In this document: in pieces, positions 28,056-36,522 of the stretch
Layout: each line of letters starts with the position of its first letter
Numbering within the stretch: the stretch's first letter is position 1
Assembly (NCBI GenBank): GCA_902727855.1
Contig: CACVAS010000117.1
Span: 124,001-188,000, forward strand
Source: an uncultured Sulfurovum sp.
GTDB lineage: Bacteria > Campylobacterota > Campylobacteria > Campylobacterales > Sulfurovaceae
Reading direction: 5' to 3'
DNA: 64,000 nt
Notes under the pieces: model-generated
The model's input: only the letters and a program-made list of their open reading frames with translations
The model's database searches: none
Told to the model about the DNA's origin: nothing
Program-made: the position numbers and the translations under genes

Positions 28056-28087
28056 GGGCACAATACCCTACGGCTTAAGTACTTAAA
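27617..28087. repeat. Duplicated block, copy B
   Basis: 471-base near copy of 24469-24937, in the same orientation 3148 bases downstream. The junction AAACAACGGTTATAAAAAG is in the same reading frame as the resident gene, so the copy supplies a new C-terminus. The two extra bases near 27893 (GA repeat) break the original frame. Confidence 0.9.
27969..28071. repeat. REPIN, copy B
   Basis: The second copy of the paired GTAG-footed hairpin, at the 3' end of duplicated block B. The left arm starts TAGGGTGTTGT and the right arm ends in ATACCCTAC, with one change (C to T) in the right stem compared with copy A. The central about 20 bases differ more from copy A than the arms do. Confidence 0.7.
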
Positions 28088-28196
28088 GTTGTCTTTTACT
28101 TCTTTCTATCCGTCCTCGTTGAAATGCCTATGAGACCCTAAACTACCAAAGTTTTCATTGGTCATCCCATTTGCTAATTATATATGAATATGCTAT

Positions 28197-28219
28197 TATA
28201 CATATAAATAATATGTATA
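28197..28219 (+). promoter_or_regulatory. Operator palindrome of the RHH-PIN operon
   Basis: TATACATAT, spacer AAATA, ATATGTATA: a perfect nine-base inverted repeat ending 12 bases before the antitoxin ATG. A -10-like TATTAT overlaps its left edge (28194-28199). Ribbon-helix-helix antitoxins usually repress their own operon from such sites, so autoregulation is expected. Confidence 0.6.
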
Positions 28220-28231
28220 AAAGGAGACCCA

Positions 28232-28477
28232 ATGACTATACGTAAAAATTTTCTTTTTGAACAAGAAGTGGCTAAACATCTTGAAGAGTTAGCCAAAGCT
28301 GAGGGCAAGACACAAACGCAAATAGTACAAGAGATGACGGAAGAGAGATATAGACTAATACGTAAAAAAAAGAAGTTAGAGGCACTCGCAAAACTAAAGA
28401 ACTCACCAGCAGCAAACATAGGTGAGATTGACCTACGACAAGCCCACATAGAAAAAGCACTTAAACATGCAGACTAA
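28232..28477 (+). CDS. Ribbon-helix-helix antitoxin
   Basis: 81 residues. The N-terminal TIRKNFLFEQEVAKHLEELAKAEGKTQTQIVQEM has the beta-strand and two-helix pattern of RHH (CopG/MetJ-like) DNA-binding antitoxins. The Lys-rich second half probably wraps the toxin. AAGGAG lies eight bases before the ATG. It overlaps the PIN toxin gene by 11 bases and has a palindrome in front of it, the standard toxin-antitoxin arrangement. Confidence 0.8.
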   Translation: MTIRKNFLFEQEVAKHLEELAKAEGKTQTQIVQEMTEERYRLIRKKKKLEALAKLKNSPAANIGEIDLRQAHIEKALKHAD

Positions 28478-28889
28478 TGTTTACGTAGATACCAACATCA
28501 TCATAGACATCTGTGACAGCCAAAGGATAATGCATGATCAGAGTTTTGAGCTCATTACCCACTATATGGAACAAGACAACTCTGAACTCTTTATAAACAG
28601 TGATACACTTGCAAATTTATTTTACATCTTGGCTAATCGATCGACTTTAAATACTGACGAGGTATTAGACAAGATGCACTTCATCAATGAGATTTTTACA
28701 TTGGTTTCCATAGAAACAAAAGATGTTGAAATGGCGTTAGCCTTATGTGCAGATAGTAACTCTAAACATGATGACTATGAAGACAGCATGCAGTATGTGT
28801 GTGCGAAAAAAATAGAAGCTACTTTGATCTTAACGAACGATAAAAAGTTTGTTTCAGTTGATATTAGTATCAAAAAAACGGAAGATTAG
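28467..28889 (+). CDS. PIN-domain toxin ribonuclease
   Basis: 140 residues with the PIN fold: first metal Asp in VYVDTNIIIDICD (residue 8), a central acidic patch SKHDDYEDSMQYVCAKK and the closing strand ATLILTNDKKF. It would cut RNA (often tRNA or rRNA in VapC homologues) when freed from the antitoxin encoded just upstream. Intact catalytic residues suggest it is active. It ends one base before the epimerase ATG. Confidence 0.85.
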   Translation: MQTNVYVDTNIIIDICDSQRIMHDQSFELITHYMEQDNSELFINSDTLANLFYILANRSTLNTDEVLDKMHFINEIFTLVSIETKDVEMALALCADSNSKHDDYEDSMQYVCAKKIEATLILTNDKKFVSVDISIKKTED

Positions 28890-28890
28890 T

Positions 28891-29967
28891 ATGAAAATCA
28901 AAGAAATAAGAACCCAAAAACTGCAAGCACCCTTAAAAACCCCTTTTATCACTTCACTTCGCCGTGTCGATACCTTAGAAGATTTAGTGGTCATTATAGA
29001 GTGTGATGATGGTACACTAGGCTATGGTGAAGGTGCGCCTACTCCTGTGATTACAGGAGAAACCTTTGGCTCTATGGTGGCATGTATTGAGTACATTAAA
29101 CCACATTTACTTGGACGTGAAGTAGAAGACTTTGATACTTTACTGCATACCGTACATCATGTTATTATTAAAAATACTACAGCAAAATCTGCATTGGAAA
29201 TTGCGCTTTATGATTTAAAATCTAAGTTAGAAAAAGTACCACTTTTCCGTATGTTAGGTGGTACAAGAACCCATTTTAAAACGGACATCACTATTAGCAT
29301 GGGTAGTATAGAAAAGATGATAACAGATGCACAACATGCAGTCAATTTGGGTTACGATGCTTTAAAAATAAAAATTGGAGATGATCCTAGAAAAGATGTT
29401 GAACGCATCATAGCTATAGACAATGCATTAGATAGCAGTATAAAGCTTAGACTTGATGCCAACCAAGGATGGAGTGCTAAGCAGAGTGTTACACTACTTC
29501 AGTCACTTGAAAAACAAAACATCATTGCAGAGTTTATTGAACAGCCTATAGCTGCAGATGACATTGAGGGTTGGAAATACATTAAAGAAAGAGTACAAAC
29601 TCCCCTACTTGCAGATGAAAGTATATTTTCCTTAAAAGATGCACGTAGACTTTTAGAACTTGAGGCTATTGACTATGTCAATATTAAACTGGCTAAAACA
29701 GCAGGTATTACTCAAGCTTTAGCACTTGCTGACCTTTCAAAAAGTTATGGTGCCAAGTGTATGATAGGTTGTATGTTAGAAGGCCCTATATCAGTTGCGG
29801 CTGGTGTGCACATAGCTTCAGCTAAAGCAGATTGCATCACTATGATAGACTTAGATGCGGTAAGCTTACTCTCTTCACACCCTGTGCAGAGTACTATTGT
29901 TTTTAATGAGAGTGAAATAATCCTTAGTGAAACAGTAGGTGTAGGTGTTAAATTATCAAGCGATTAA
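28891..29967 (+). CDS. Dipeptide epimerase (enolase superfamily)
   Basis: Probably L-Ala-D/L-Glu epimerase, used in murein peptide recycling. 358 residues from ATG 28891 (MKIKEIRTQKL); the frame is open further back to 28849, but that part overlaps the PIN gene and lacks family sequence. Enolase-superfamily marks: the lysine motif DALKIKIG, metal ligands in RLDANQGW, EFIEQPI and LLADESIF, and the second lysine in VNIKLAKTAG. Substrate is inferred from the family. Confidence 0.85.
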   Translation: MKIKEIRTQKLQAPLKTPFITSLRRVDTLEDLVVIIECDDGTLGYGEGAPTPVITGETFGSMVACIEYIKPHLLGREVEDFDTLLHTVHHVIIKNTTAKSALEIALYDLKSKLEKVPLFRMLGGTRTHFKTDITISMGSIEKMITDAQHAVNLGYDALKIKIGDDPRKDVERIIAIDNALDSSIKLRLDANQGWSAKQSVTLLQSLEKQNIIAEFIEQPIAADDIEGWKYIKERVQTPLLADESIFSLKDARRLLELEAIDYVNIKLAKTAGITQALALADLSKSYGAKCMIGCMLEGPISVAAGVHIASAKADCITMIDLDAVSLLSSHPVQSTIVFNESEIILSETVGVGVKLSSD

Positions 29968-30734
29968 TTTTTTGTCTTTAACTCTTTTGCTTTGCTATAT
30001 GCATCTGCAACTGTTTCTATCATCGCATTTCTTACATTTCCACGTTCAAGTGCAGCGTAGCCTGCAGCTGTAGTTCCACCGGGGCTCATAACACCATCTT
30101 TAATATCTGCTGGGCTGTTGTGGGCTATGAGTGCTGCAAAACCATCAAACAAACCAGAAACCAAGGCTTGTGCATCTGCACGTTTAAGCCCTTGCTGTAC
30201 TGCACCATCTGCTAGAGATTCAGCAATTAAAGCCAAATATGCTGGGCCAGAACCTGCAACACCCGTGGCAATGTCAAGTTCATTTTCAGAGTCTAGCCAC
30301 AAAGTATGACCTATTTTGTTAAAAATCTCTAACGCACTTTCTTTTAATGCCTCATCACCTGTGACTGTTGTCATAGACTTTAGATGACTTGCACCCAAGT
30401 TTGGCATAGTACGTACATAATGCGTTGCATCTATTTGCGAAGAGATACTCTCTATAGTAGTTCCTGCCAATACAGAATAGAGTGCATTTGCTTTTCCTGC
30501 CAATTTTGGTGCTAAAGTAGGTAATGAATAGGGTTTGACACAAAGCACAATATTCTTATGGCTAATGTCTTCTTTTACGTCTAGTACTTTAACACTTATT
30601 TGAGGTAAAAGATTTTTTAACGCTTCTAAACTCTCTTTGTTTCTTCCAAGTACTTCTATTTCATACGTATGGACTAAACCTTCTATTAAAGATTGAGCCA
30701 TATTTCCATTACCTATAAATGTCAACTTCATCAT
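29964..30734 (-). CDS. proC: Pyrroline-5-carboxylate reductase
   Basis: NAD(P)H-dependent last step of proline synthesis. About 256 residues; the frame opens at 30749, and I prefer the tandem ATGATG at 30734/30731 because the Rossmann motif LTFIGNGNMAQ follows at once. The C-terminal signature is present in TGVAGSGPAYLALIAESLADGAVQQGL and MSPGGTTAAGYAAL. It converges on the epimerase with a four-base overlap. The other proline gene in the window, proB, is 30 kb away. Confidence 0.95.
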   Translation of the reverse strand: MMKLTFIGNGNMAQSLIEGLVHTYEIEVLGRNKESLEALKNLLPQISVKVLDVKEDISHKNIVLCVKPYSLPTLAPKLAGKANALYSVLAGTTIESISSQIDATHYVRTMPNLGASHLKSMTTVTGDEALKESALEIFNKIGHTLWLDSENELDIATGVAGSGPAYLALIAESLADGAVQQGLKRADAQALVSGLFDGFAALIAHNSPADIKDGVMSPGGTTAAGYAALERGNVRNAMIETVADAYSKAKELKTKN

Positions 30735-30900
30735 TATTTCATCTTTCATTTTTATGATTCATTGGGTTGATTATAACATACTTCACATTTGCATATTTGA
30801 CGAGAGTACTCAAGAGTGCTTTTAAAGTCTGTAACTTTGAAGTACTTTGGTGGTAAAATTACAATCACATAGATTATTATTAAAATATTCTCATTTACCC

Positions 30901-30929
30901 TTGACGTAGACTATATTTTGTGCTATAAC
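30901..30929 (+). promoter_or_regulatory. suf operon promoter
   Basis: TTGACG (30901-30906) and TATAAC (30924-30929), 17 bases apart, 50 bases before the sufB ATG. No IscR-type gene or clear operator is seen nearby. Confidence 0.6.
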
Positions 30930-30978
30930 TACTAAATAAGACAATAATTATCTGAATTAAAATACATAAGGATTATAC

Positions 30979-32418
30979 ATGGCAAATGAAGGATTAGATA
31001 AAGCTGTCTCGGGCGAGTATGCACTTGGCTTTGAGATAGATATCGAAACTGAAACTGTACCTCCGGGTCTTGATGAAAGCACTATTGCTTTTATCTCTAA
31101 GAAAAAAGAAGAGCCTGAATGGATGCTAGAGCTTCGTCTCAAAGCATATAGAAAATGGTTAACGATGGTAGAACCACACTGGGGAAAACTAGACTATACA
31201 CCTATAGACTACCAATCTATTTCTTACTACGCAGCACCTAAAGAAGGTATAGATAGTTTGGATGAAGTTGATCCTAAGATTTTAGAAGCTTATGACAAAC
31301 TAGGTATTTCTCTTGAAGAGCAGAAACAACTCGCAGGTGTTAAAGTAGCTGTAGATGCGGTAGTTGATTCAGTTTCAGTTAAAACAACGTACTCTGAAGA
31401 GCTGGCAGAACATGGTGTCATCTTTTGTTCTATTTCAGAAGCCATAGAAAACCACCCGGAACTTGTCAAAAAATATATGTTCTCCGTTGTTCCTATGGCA
31501 GACAACTACTTTGCAGCACTAAACTCTGCAGTCTTTACGGATGGTACATTTGTATACATTCCAAAAGGGGTACGTTGTCCAATGGAATTGAGTACTTACT
31601 TTAGAATCAACGCGATGAACACTGGACAGTTTGAACGTACCCTTATTATAGCGGATGAAGGTTCGTACGTAAGCTACAACGAAGGATGTTCAGCACCAAC
31701 ACGTGATGACAACCAATTGCACGCAGCCGTAGTTGAACTTGTGGCTATGAAAGATGCAGAGATTAAATACTCTACCATTCAAAACTGGTACCCTGGTGAT
31801 GAAACAGGTAAAGGTGGTATCTATAACTTTGTTACCAAAAGAGGTATTTGTGAAGGTGAGAACGCAAAGATTTCATGGACACAAGTAGAGACAGGGTCTG
31901 CTATTACATGGAAGTACCCTTCATGTATCTTAAAAGGTGACAACTCAGTTGGAGAGTTTTACTCCGTTGCTGTGACTACCCTAGCCCAACAAGCTGACAC
32001 AGGTACGAAGATGATACACCTTGGTAAAAACACATCGTCGACTATCATTTCTAAAGGTATTTCGGCTATGAAAGGTCAAAACACCTATAGAGGTCATGTG
32101 AAGATAGGAGCAAACGCTACCGGTTCACGTAACTACTCTGAGTGTGACTCTTTACTTATTGGGTCTGAATGTGGTGCACATACGTTCCCATATTTAGAGT
32201 CTAAAGACACGCAAGGTCAGGTAGAACACGAGGCAACCACCTCAAAAATTAGTGATGAGCAGCTCTTTTACTTACGTCAAAGAGGTATCAACGAAGAAGA
32301 TGCTGTGAGTATGATTGTTCACGGTTTCTGTAAACAAGTATTTAGTCAGCTCCCAATGGAGTATGCAGTCGAAGCAAAAGCATTATTAGAATTAACATTA
32401 GAAGGAAGTGTAGGATGA
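30979..32418 (+). CDS. sufB: Fe-S cluster scaffold subunit SufB
   Basis: Scaffold subunit of the SufBCD complex that builds iron-sulfur clusters. 479 residues, full length. [38 protein letters not shown] and the C-terminal [20 protein letters not shown] are characteristic. The conserved Cys near the end of the beta-helix ([18 protein letters not shown]) is present. It starts after AAGGATT and its stop overlaps sufC by four bases. Confidence 0.97.
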   Translation: MANEGLDKAVSGEYALGFEIDIETETVPPGLDESTIAFISKKKEEPEWMLELRLKAYRKWLTMVEPHWGKLDYTPIDYQSISYYAAPKEGIDSLDEVDPKILEAYDKLGISLEEQKQLAGVKVAVDAVVDSVSVKTTYSEELAEHGVIFCSISEAIENHPELVKKYMFSVVPMADNYFAALNSAVFTDGTFVYIPKGVRCPMELSTYFRINAMNTGQFERTLIIADEGSYVSYNEGCSAPTRDDNQLHAAVVELVAMKDAEIKYSTIQNWYPGDETGKGGIYNFVTKRGICEGENAKISWTQVETGSAITWKYPSCILKGDNSVGEFYSVAVTTLAQQADTGTKMIHLGKNTSSTIISKGISAMKGQNTYRGHVKIGANATGSRNYSECDSLLIGSECGAHTFPYLESKDTQGQVEHEATTSKISDEQLFYLRQRGINEEDAVSMIVHGFCKQVFSQLPMEYAVEAKALLELTLEGSVG

Positions 32419-33164
32419 GTATTATGAAGATTGAGAATTTACAAGCAAAAATAGGTGACAAGAAGATTTTAAAAGGTCTAAACCTAGAACTAGAGCCAGG
32501 AAAAGTCCATGCTATTATGGGGCCAAACGGTGCAGGTAAATCAACCCTTTCAAAAGCACTTGTAGGACACTACGATATTGAACTACTTGGTGGTGACATT
32601 ATCTATAAAGGTAAAAACATCAATGAGATGGAACCTGAAGAGAGAGCACTTGAAGGGCTCTTCTTATCATTTCAACACCCAGTAGAGATTCCAGGTGTAA
32701 ACAATGCATACTTTTTAAGAACAGCACTCAATGCTAAACGAAAGCATGAAGGTTTAGAAGAGTTAAACTCTGCAGATTTCTTACGTCTTATGAGAGGACA
32801 TTTAGAGATGCTTGGTATGAAATCTGACATGATTAGCCGTAGTCTCAATGAAGGTTTCTCAGGTGGTGAGAAAAAGCGTAATGAAATTCTTCAAATGCTT
32901 ATTTTAGAGCCAGATGTTATCATCCTAGATGAGATTGACTCAGGACTAGACATCGATGCACTTAGGGCTGTATCTGAAGGTATTAACAAGATGAAAGATG
33001 GTAAGCGTTCATTTTTGGTTATTACACACTATAGCCGTATTTTGGACTACATTGAGCCAGATTACATTCATGTACTTAAAGATGGTCAAGTCATCAAAAC
33101 AGCAGGACCAGAGTTAGTGCCATACCTTGAAGAACACGGATATGACGGAATAGAGGCAGAATAA
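32415..33164 (+). CDS. sufC: SufC ATPase
   Basis: ABC-type ATPase that drives conformational change in SufBCD. 249 residues: Walker [11 protein letters not shown]-loop [10 protein letters not shown], signature [15 protein letters not shown] and Walker [15 protein letters not shown]. The KKRNE after the signature is typical of SufC rather than transport ATPases. It overlaps sufB by four bases and sufD by one. Confidence 0.98.
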   Translation: MSIMKIENLQAKIGDKKILKGLNLELEPGKVHAIMGPNGAGKSTLSKALVGHYDIELLGGDIIYKGKNINEMEPEERALEGLFLSFQHPVEIPGVNNAYFLRTALNAKRKHEGLEELNSADFLRLMRGHLEMLGMKSDMISRSLNEGFSGGEKKRNEILQMLILEPDVIILDEIDSGLDIDALRAVSEGINKMKDGKRSFLVITHYSRILDYIEPDYIHVLKDGQVIKTAGPELVPYLEEHGYDGIEAE

Positions 33165-34348
33165 TGAACCTTACAACGCTTAAAAATCAAAACCTACAAG
33201 AAGTGAACAGCTTGTTGGAAGTCAAAGGTAGAGATATCTTAACAGAGCGTTTTGTATCACTAGGACTTCCTTCTAAGAAGTCAGAAGAGTATCGCTACTT
33301 TGACGTAGAGAAACTCCTAGAAGTTGACTACAAAACACTAAACTATGTCCCTAAGACACTCAAAGTCTCAGATAAGATAGAGATTGTCGATGGTGTGGTT
33401 GTGGCTGGCCCACAAAGTATGCGTATTTACAATGAACCATGTGGACAGATAGATATGGATCATTATGATCCACTTTACTATCTTGGTCACCTACTTTCAC
33501 CTCACGCGATAAAGATAGAACTCGATGGTGATGTAGAAGTAGAGATAGAGCACAAGTACACACAAAGTGATGCACTGATTAACTATCGTATTGTACTTTA
33601 CAACCAAGTCAATCGTCATGCCACTGTGTATGAAAGTTTTGTATCTGAAGATATAGAAAACTCTTTGGTACTCTATGGGTATGACATGCACATTGCACGT
33701 GACTCATCTTTACGTGTGGTGAAACTACAGACTATGCAAGACAGTGGTTACGCGATGGTTGCTTCTCACAAGCTCAATGTAGATAAAAATGCCCATGCTG
33801 TCTATAAAAGTTTTGACTTGGGTGGAGACAATGCACTTCAACTCATTAAAGTAGACTTAGAGGAACGTGCAGAAGTAGATGCTGGTCACCTACTTTACCT
33901 TAACAGTAAAGCAAAACGTGGTACGGTCACACAGATAGTACACCGTGGAGCACACTCACGTTCTCAACAAGAGGCTAAAAACATTTTAGATGGTGATGCG
34001 AGAGGTATCTTTGACGCGCTTATTCGTGTAGAAGAGACTGGTAAGTTTACAAAAGCACACCAAAACTCTAAAGCGATTTTGCTTCATGACAAGGCGTACA
34101 TGGCAGCAAAACCACAACTAGAGATTTACATTGACGAGCTAGAAGCTAGTCATGGGGCAACCACTGGGCAACTCAGTGAAAAACAGCTTTTCTACCTACA
34201 AAGCCGTGGTATTACACGTGTGGAAGCTAGAAAAATGCTTGTGATTGCCTTTGCAAATACACTCATAGAGACTGTTAAAGACAGTAGACACCAAGAGCGT
34301 ATTAAAAATGCTTTTGAAGAGGTATTTTACGCTACAAATGAAGGATAG
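33164..34348 (+). CDS. sufD: Fe-S cluster assembly protein SufD
   Basis: SufB paralogue that completes the SufBC2D complex. 394 residues. The core contains GTVTQIVHRGAHSRSQQEAKNIL and the C-terminal His-containing HQNSKAILLHDKAYMAAKPQLEIY with ASHGATTGQLSEKQLFYLQSRG, the SufD signature. Start and stop are tightly linked to sufC and sufE (one-base overlap and three-base gap). Confidence 0.96.
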   Translation: MNLTTLKNQNLQEVNSLLEVKGRDILTERFVSLGLPSKKSEEYRYFDVEKLLEVDYKTLNYVPKTLKVSDKIEIVDGVVVAGPQSMRIYNEPCGQIDMDHYDPLYYLGHLLSPHAIKIELDGDVEVEIEHKYTQSDALINYRIVLYNQVNRHATVYESFVSEDIENSLVLYGYDMHIARDSSLRVVKLQTMQDSGYAMVASHKLNVDKNAHAVYKSFDLGGDNALQLIKVDLEERAEVDAGHLLYLNSKAKRGTVTQIVHRGAHSRSQQEAKNILDGDARGIFDALIRVEETGKFTKAHQNSKAILLHDKAYMAAKPQLEIYIDELEASHGATTGQLSEKQLFYLQSRGITRVEARKMLVIAFANTLIETVKDSRHQERIKNAFEEVFYATNEG

Positions 34349-34351
34349 ACT

Positions 34352-34768
34352 ATGAATATGGAAGAAACTGTAGCCAGATATAAAGAAGACTTTGAGCTTT
34401 TCCCAACCAATAATGATAAGCTAGAGTACATTTTTGACCTTGGTAAAAAGCACACCACGCTTCCAGATGAAGAAAAAAATGAAAGCACCTACGTACATGG
34501 TTGTGCTTCAGATGCATGGCTTGTGGGTGAGTGTAAAGATGGTATCTTAGTACTACGTGGAGAAGGTACTTCAGAGATGGCAAAAGGTATGCTGACATTA
34601 CTTCTAGACATCTTTGCAAACCGTCCAGTAGACGAGGTACTTGGCTTTGACCCAGCAAAACTGCATGACATGGGTGTGGTAGAACTCCTCTCTCCTGTAC
34701 GTCAACAGAGTTTAGAGGCATTTTTAAACATGGTTTATGGCTATGCAAAAAAGTGTAAAGAAGCATAA
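34352..34768 (+). CDS. sufE: Cysteine desulfurase activator SufE
   Basis: Accepts persulfide sulfur from a cysteine desulfurase and hands it to SufB. 138 residues. The active Cys lies in YVHGCASDAWLVGE, as in the family (V.GC.S..WL). It is part of the suf operon, yet the partner desulfurase SufS is not in the operon or anywhere in the window. Confidence 0.93.
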   Translation: MNMEETVARYKEDFELFPTNNDKLEYIFDLGKKHTTLPDEEKNESTYVHGCASDAWLVGECKDGILVLRGEGTSEMAKGMLTLLLDIFANRPVDEVLGFDPAKLHDMGVVELLSPVRQQSLEAFLNMVYGYAKKCKEA

Positions 34769-34778
34769 AGGATAATGC

Positions 34779-35171
34779 ATGAGTGAAGAAACAAGTATTA
34801 ATGAAAAAATGGCCCAGGAGAGACAAAAGTTTATAGACTCTCAACCTACAGATGCAGAGATGGAAGAGAAAATCATAGGACATCTTAAAGAGATCTATGA
34901 TCCGGAACTCCCAGTGAACATTTATGACTTGGGACTCATTTACAACATAGATGTCTGGACAGATGAAGTCTCCATGATGAAAATGTGTAAAATCACCATG
35001 ACACTCACCTCTGCTACGTGTTCTTTCTCACAAGTGATTATTGACCTTGTGAAGAGCATTGTTAAGCGTCAAGAGGGTCTTGAAGAGATAGACGTAGAGA
35101 TAGTCTTCGACCCACCATGGGGACAAGACAGCATGACAGATGAAGCAAAGTTGGCGATGGGGTTACTCTAA
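34779..35171 (+). CDS. sufT: SufT-like MIP18/DUF59 Fe-S maturation protein
   Basis: 130 residues with the DUF59 core: LKEIYDPELPVNIYDLGLIYNI, LTSATCSFSQVIIDLV (conserved Cys) and VFDPPWGQDSMTDEAK. In other bacteria SufT helps Fe-S protein maturation under high demand. The last gene of the suf operon, ten bases after sufE. The name sufT rests on context plus domain. Confidence 0.88.
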   Translation: MSEETSINEKMAQERQKFIDSQPTDAEMEEKIIGHLKEIYDPELPVNIYDLGLIYNIDVWTDEVSMMKMCKITMTLTSATCSFSQVIIDLVKSIVKRQEGLEEIDVEIVFDPPWGQDSMTDEAKLAMGLL

Positions 35172-35233
35172 CCTCTAACCTCCTTTTTAAAACTCCTCTT
35201 TTTTAATTCAAAATTTTAGAAATATTGCATATA

Positions 35234-35247
35234 TTTGATATATCAAA
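35234..35247. promoter_or_regulatory. Palindrome TTTGATATATCAAA before an exported protein gene
   Basis: A perfect palindrome (16 bases counting the flanking A/T) that ends two bases before a -10-like TATAAT (35250-35255), 49 bases before the ATG at 35296. The same 14 bases occur at 59490-59503 in front of another exported-protein gene. The position over a promoter suggests a repressor or activator site. Confidence 0.5.
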
Positions 35248-35295
35248 TGTATAATTTATGAACCATTAACTTAACAATCTATTCAGGAGACAAAT

Positions 35296-35706
35296 ATGAA
35301 AATAATATATACCATTTTACTGCTAGTTGGTATGACCTGCAATTTATATGCAAACAAAGCAAATGAATATCCAGATAATTTTATGAAAAACTTAATTGAT
35401 GAAAAGTATGATTTTGCAATTGATAATTATTTTACATCTAATCCATTAATTTTAAATAAAAAGCAACAAATCATTATGCTTAAATCACAAATTCAAAATA
35501 TTATGAATATTTTTGGTAAAACTACAGAATATGAATTAGCTTTTGAAGAAACATTATCACCCTCAATCAAAAGGTTTGTTTATGTATTAAAACATACTCA
35601 TCACCCTACTATTTGGGAATTCTTTGTATATAAGCCTAAAGATAAATGGATTGCAAGTAGTATGAGTTTTAAAGACAGCTTCAATATATTAAATAAATAT
35701 CAATAA
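35296..35706 (+). CDS. Hypothetical exported protein
   Basis: 136 residues, not recognised. Signal peptide (IIYTILLLVGMTCNLYA). The mature part (NFMKNLIDEKYDFAIDNYFTSNP, KQQIIMLKSQIQNIMNIFGK, then three strands) has the helix-then-sheet layout of NTF2/DUF4019-like small domains, but I cannot assign it. AGGAG lies ahead of the ATG, and an operator-like palindrome overlaps the promoter. Confidence 0.65.
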   Translation: MKIIYTILLLVGMTCNLYANKANEYPDNFMKNLIDEKYDFAIDNYFTSNPLILNKKQQIIMLKSQIQNIMNIFGKTTEYELAFEETLSPSIKRFVYVLKHTHHPTIWEFFVYKPKDKWIASSMSFKDSFNILNKYQ

Positions 35707-35783
35707 TATATTGGAAACAAACTTAATTTTCGTAGAGAGACTAAGGCAATAAATAAAATGGTGAAAAAATTATTTTTGGTAAA

Positions 35784-35924
35784 ATGGTCAATTTCCCTTC
35801 TTATAGTAAGCGAATAGAAATAGGTAAATATATTACTTTATCAAGTGTAAGCTTCGCGTTTAGAAACTATGCCAGAGAAAGTGTTTATATCGCGGAACAA
35901 TATATACAGAGTAAAAAGTCATAA
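35784..35924 (+). CDS. Small ORF of first cassette (46 residues)
   Basis: ATG at 35784 to TAA at 35922-35924; product MVNFPSYSKRIEIGKY to VYIAEQYIQSKKS. No good ribosome site is visible and no family is recognised. Its stop lies two bases before an attC-like sequence, exactly where a gene cassette would end, which is the main reason to list it. It may be the remnant of a longer cassette gene. Confidence 0.3.
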   Translation: MVNFPSYSKRIEIGKYITLSSVSFAFRNYARESVYIAEQYIQSKKS

Positions 35925-35925
35925 G

Positions 35926-36021
35926 CATAACAAAACGTTTAAGAGTGATTCGTAAACGCGTGCCATTTTCGCTTCGCTCCAATTGTGGCACACTTCACTC
36001 ACACCTTAATGCGGCGTTGTT
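35926..36021 (+). repeat. Integron attC-like site 1
   Basis: Begins CATAACAAAACGTTTAAGAG and ends CACACCTTAATGCGGCGTTG. The outer parts pair (TTTAAGAGTGA with TCACTCACACCTTA, and AACAA with TTGTT), and an inner hairpin is formed by TGCCA and TGGCA. The start TAACAA, the TTTAAGAGTGATTCG segment and the end TTAATGCGGCGTT closely match the Vibrio/Shewanella-type attC pattern that I know. Confidence 0.75.
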
Positions 36022-36037
36022 CGAACGCTTCGCATTC

Positions 36038-36172
36038 TAACAACGGGGGCGTGGGCTGAACACCTACTTGCTGCCCGATGCATCCGCATCGAACAACAAG
36101 CGGGAGAAGCGATCAACCAATGCGAAACTAAACTTTCCCATCAGTTGTTACTTACCCACGCCCCCGTTAACA
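36038..36172 (+). repeat. Integron attC-like site 2, long stem
   Basis: TAACAACGGGGGCGTGGG (from 36038) is answered by CCCACGCCCCCGTTA (to 36169): 14 paired bases with the TAAC...GTTA ends of an attC. About 100 bases lie between, including an inner GATGC/GCATC pair. Much higher GC than its surroundings. The perfect stem is unusual for attC, so this is less certain than site 1. Confidence 0.5.
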
Positions 36173-36193
36173 CCCACATCAACATTTCACAAC

Positions 36194-36223
36194 TTGACAT
36201 AAAAAGTATAATTTAAGTATAAT
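36194..36223 (+). promoter_or_regulatory. Promoter of the BrnT-BrnA cassette
   Basis: TTGACA (36194-36199) and TATAAT (36218-36223) with 18 bases between, 26 bases before the brnT ATG. A direct repeat AAGTATAATTT covers the -10 twice and may be the BrnA operator. A cassette with its own promoter is typical for toxin-antitoxin cassettes in arrays. Confidence 0.7.
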
Positions 36224-36249
36224 TTCTATATCTACAAAAAAGGACTTGT

Positions 36250-36522
36250 ATGAAATTTGAGTATGATGAAAACAAAAGCCAATCCAATAAAGAAAAACAT
36301 GGTATTGATTTTATTGATGCACAAAATTTATGGCAAGATGAAAATGCACTTGTTATTCAAGCAAATATTATTGATGATGAAATAAGATATGCCTTGATAT
36401 CAATATTCAAAAATAAATGCTATACAGCTATCTTTATGCTTCGAGATGAAATATATCGAATCATTAGTGTAAGAAGATGCAGAAAAAATGAGGAAAGAAA
36501 TTATGAAAAAAATAACAGCTGA
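36250..36522 (+). CDS. brnT: BrnT family toxin
   Basis: 90-residue ribonuclease toxin of the BrnT/RelE-like fold. FEYDENKSQSNKEKHGIDFIDAQNLW is the family opening, and IYRIISVRRCRKNEERNYE the closing strand with the catalytic Arg cluster. The toxin precedes its antitoxin, the BrnTA order, and overlaps it by 20 bases. It lies inside an integron-type cassette. Confidence 0.9.
   Translation: MKFEYDENKSQSNKEKHGIDFIDAQNLWQDENALVIQANIIDDEIRYALISIFKNKCYTAIFMLRDEIYRIISVRRCRKNEERNYEKNNS

Noticed and set aside
24572..28063. Minus-strand open frames over the duplicated blocks and the 26175 gene
   Set aside because: They are shadows of the plus-strand genes and the REPIN; the two best ones are copies of each other only because the DNA is duplicated.
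34350..34883. 177-codon minus-strand frame across sufE
   Set aside because: It covers sufE completely and part of sufT, has no promoter or ribosome site, and sufE is unmistakable.
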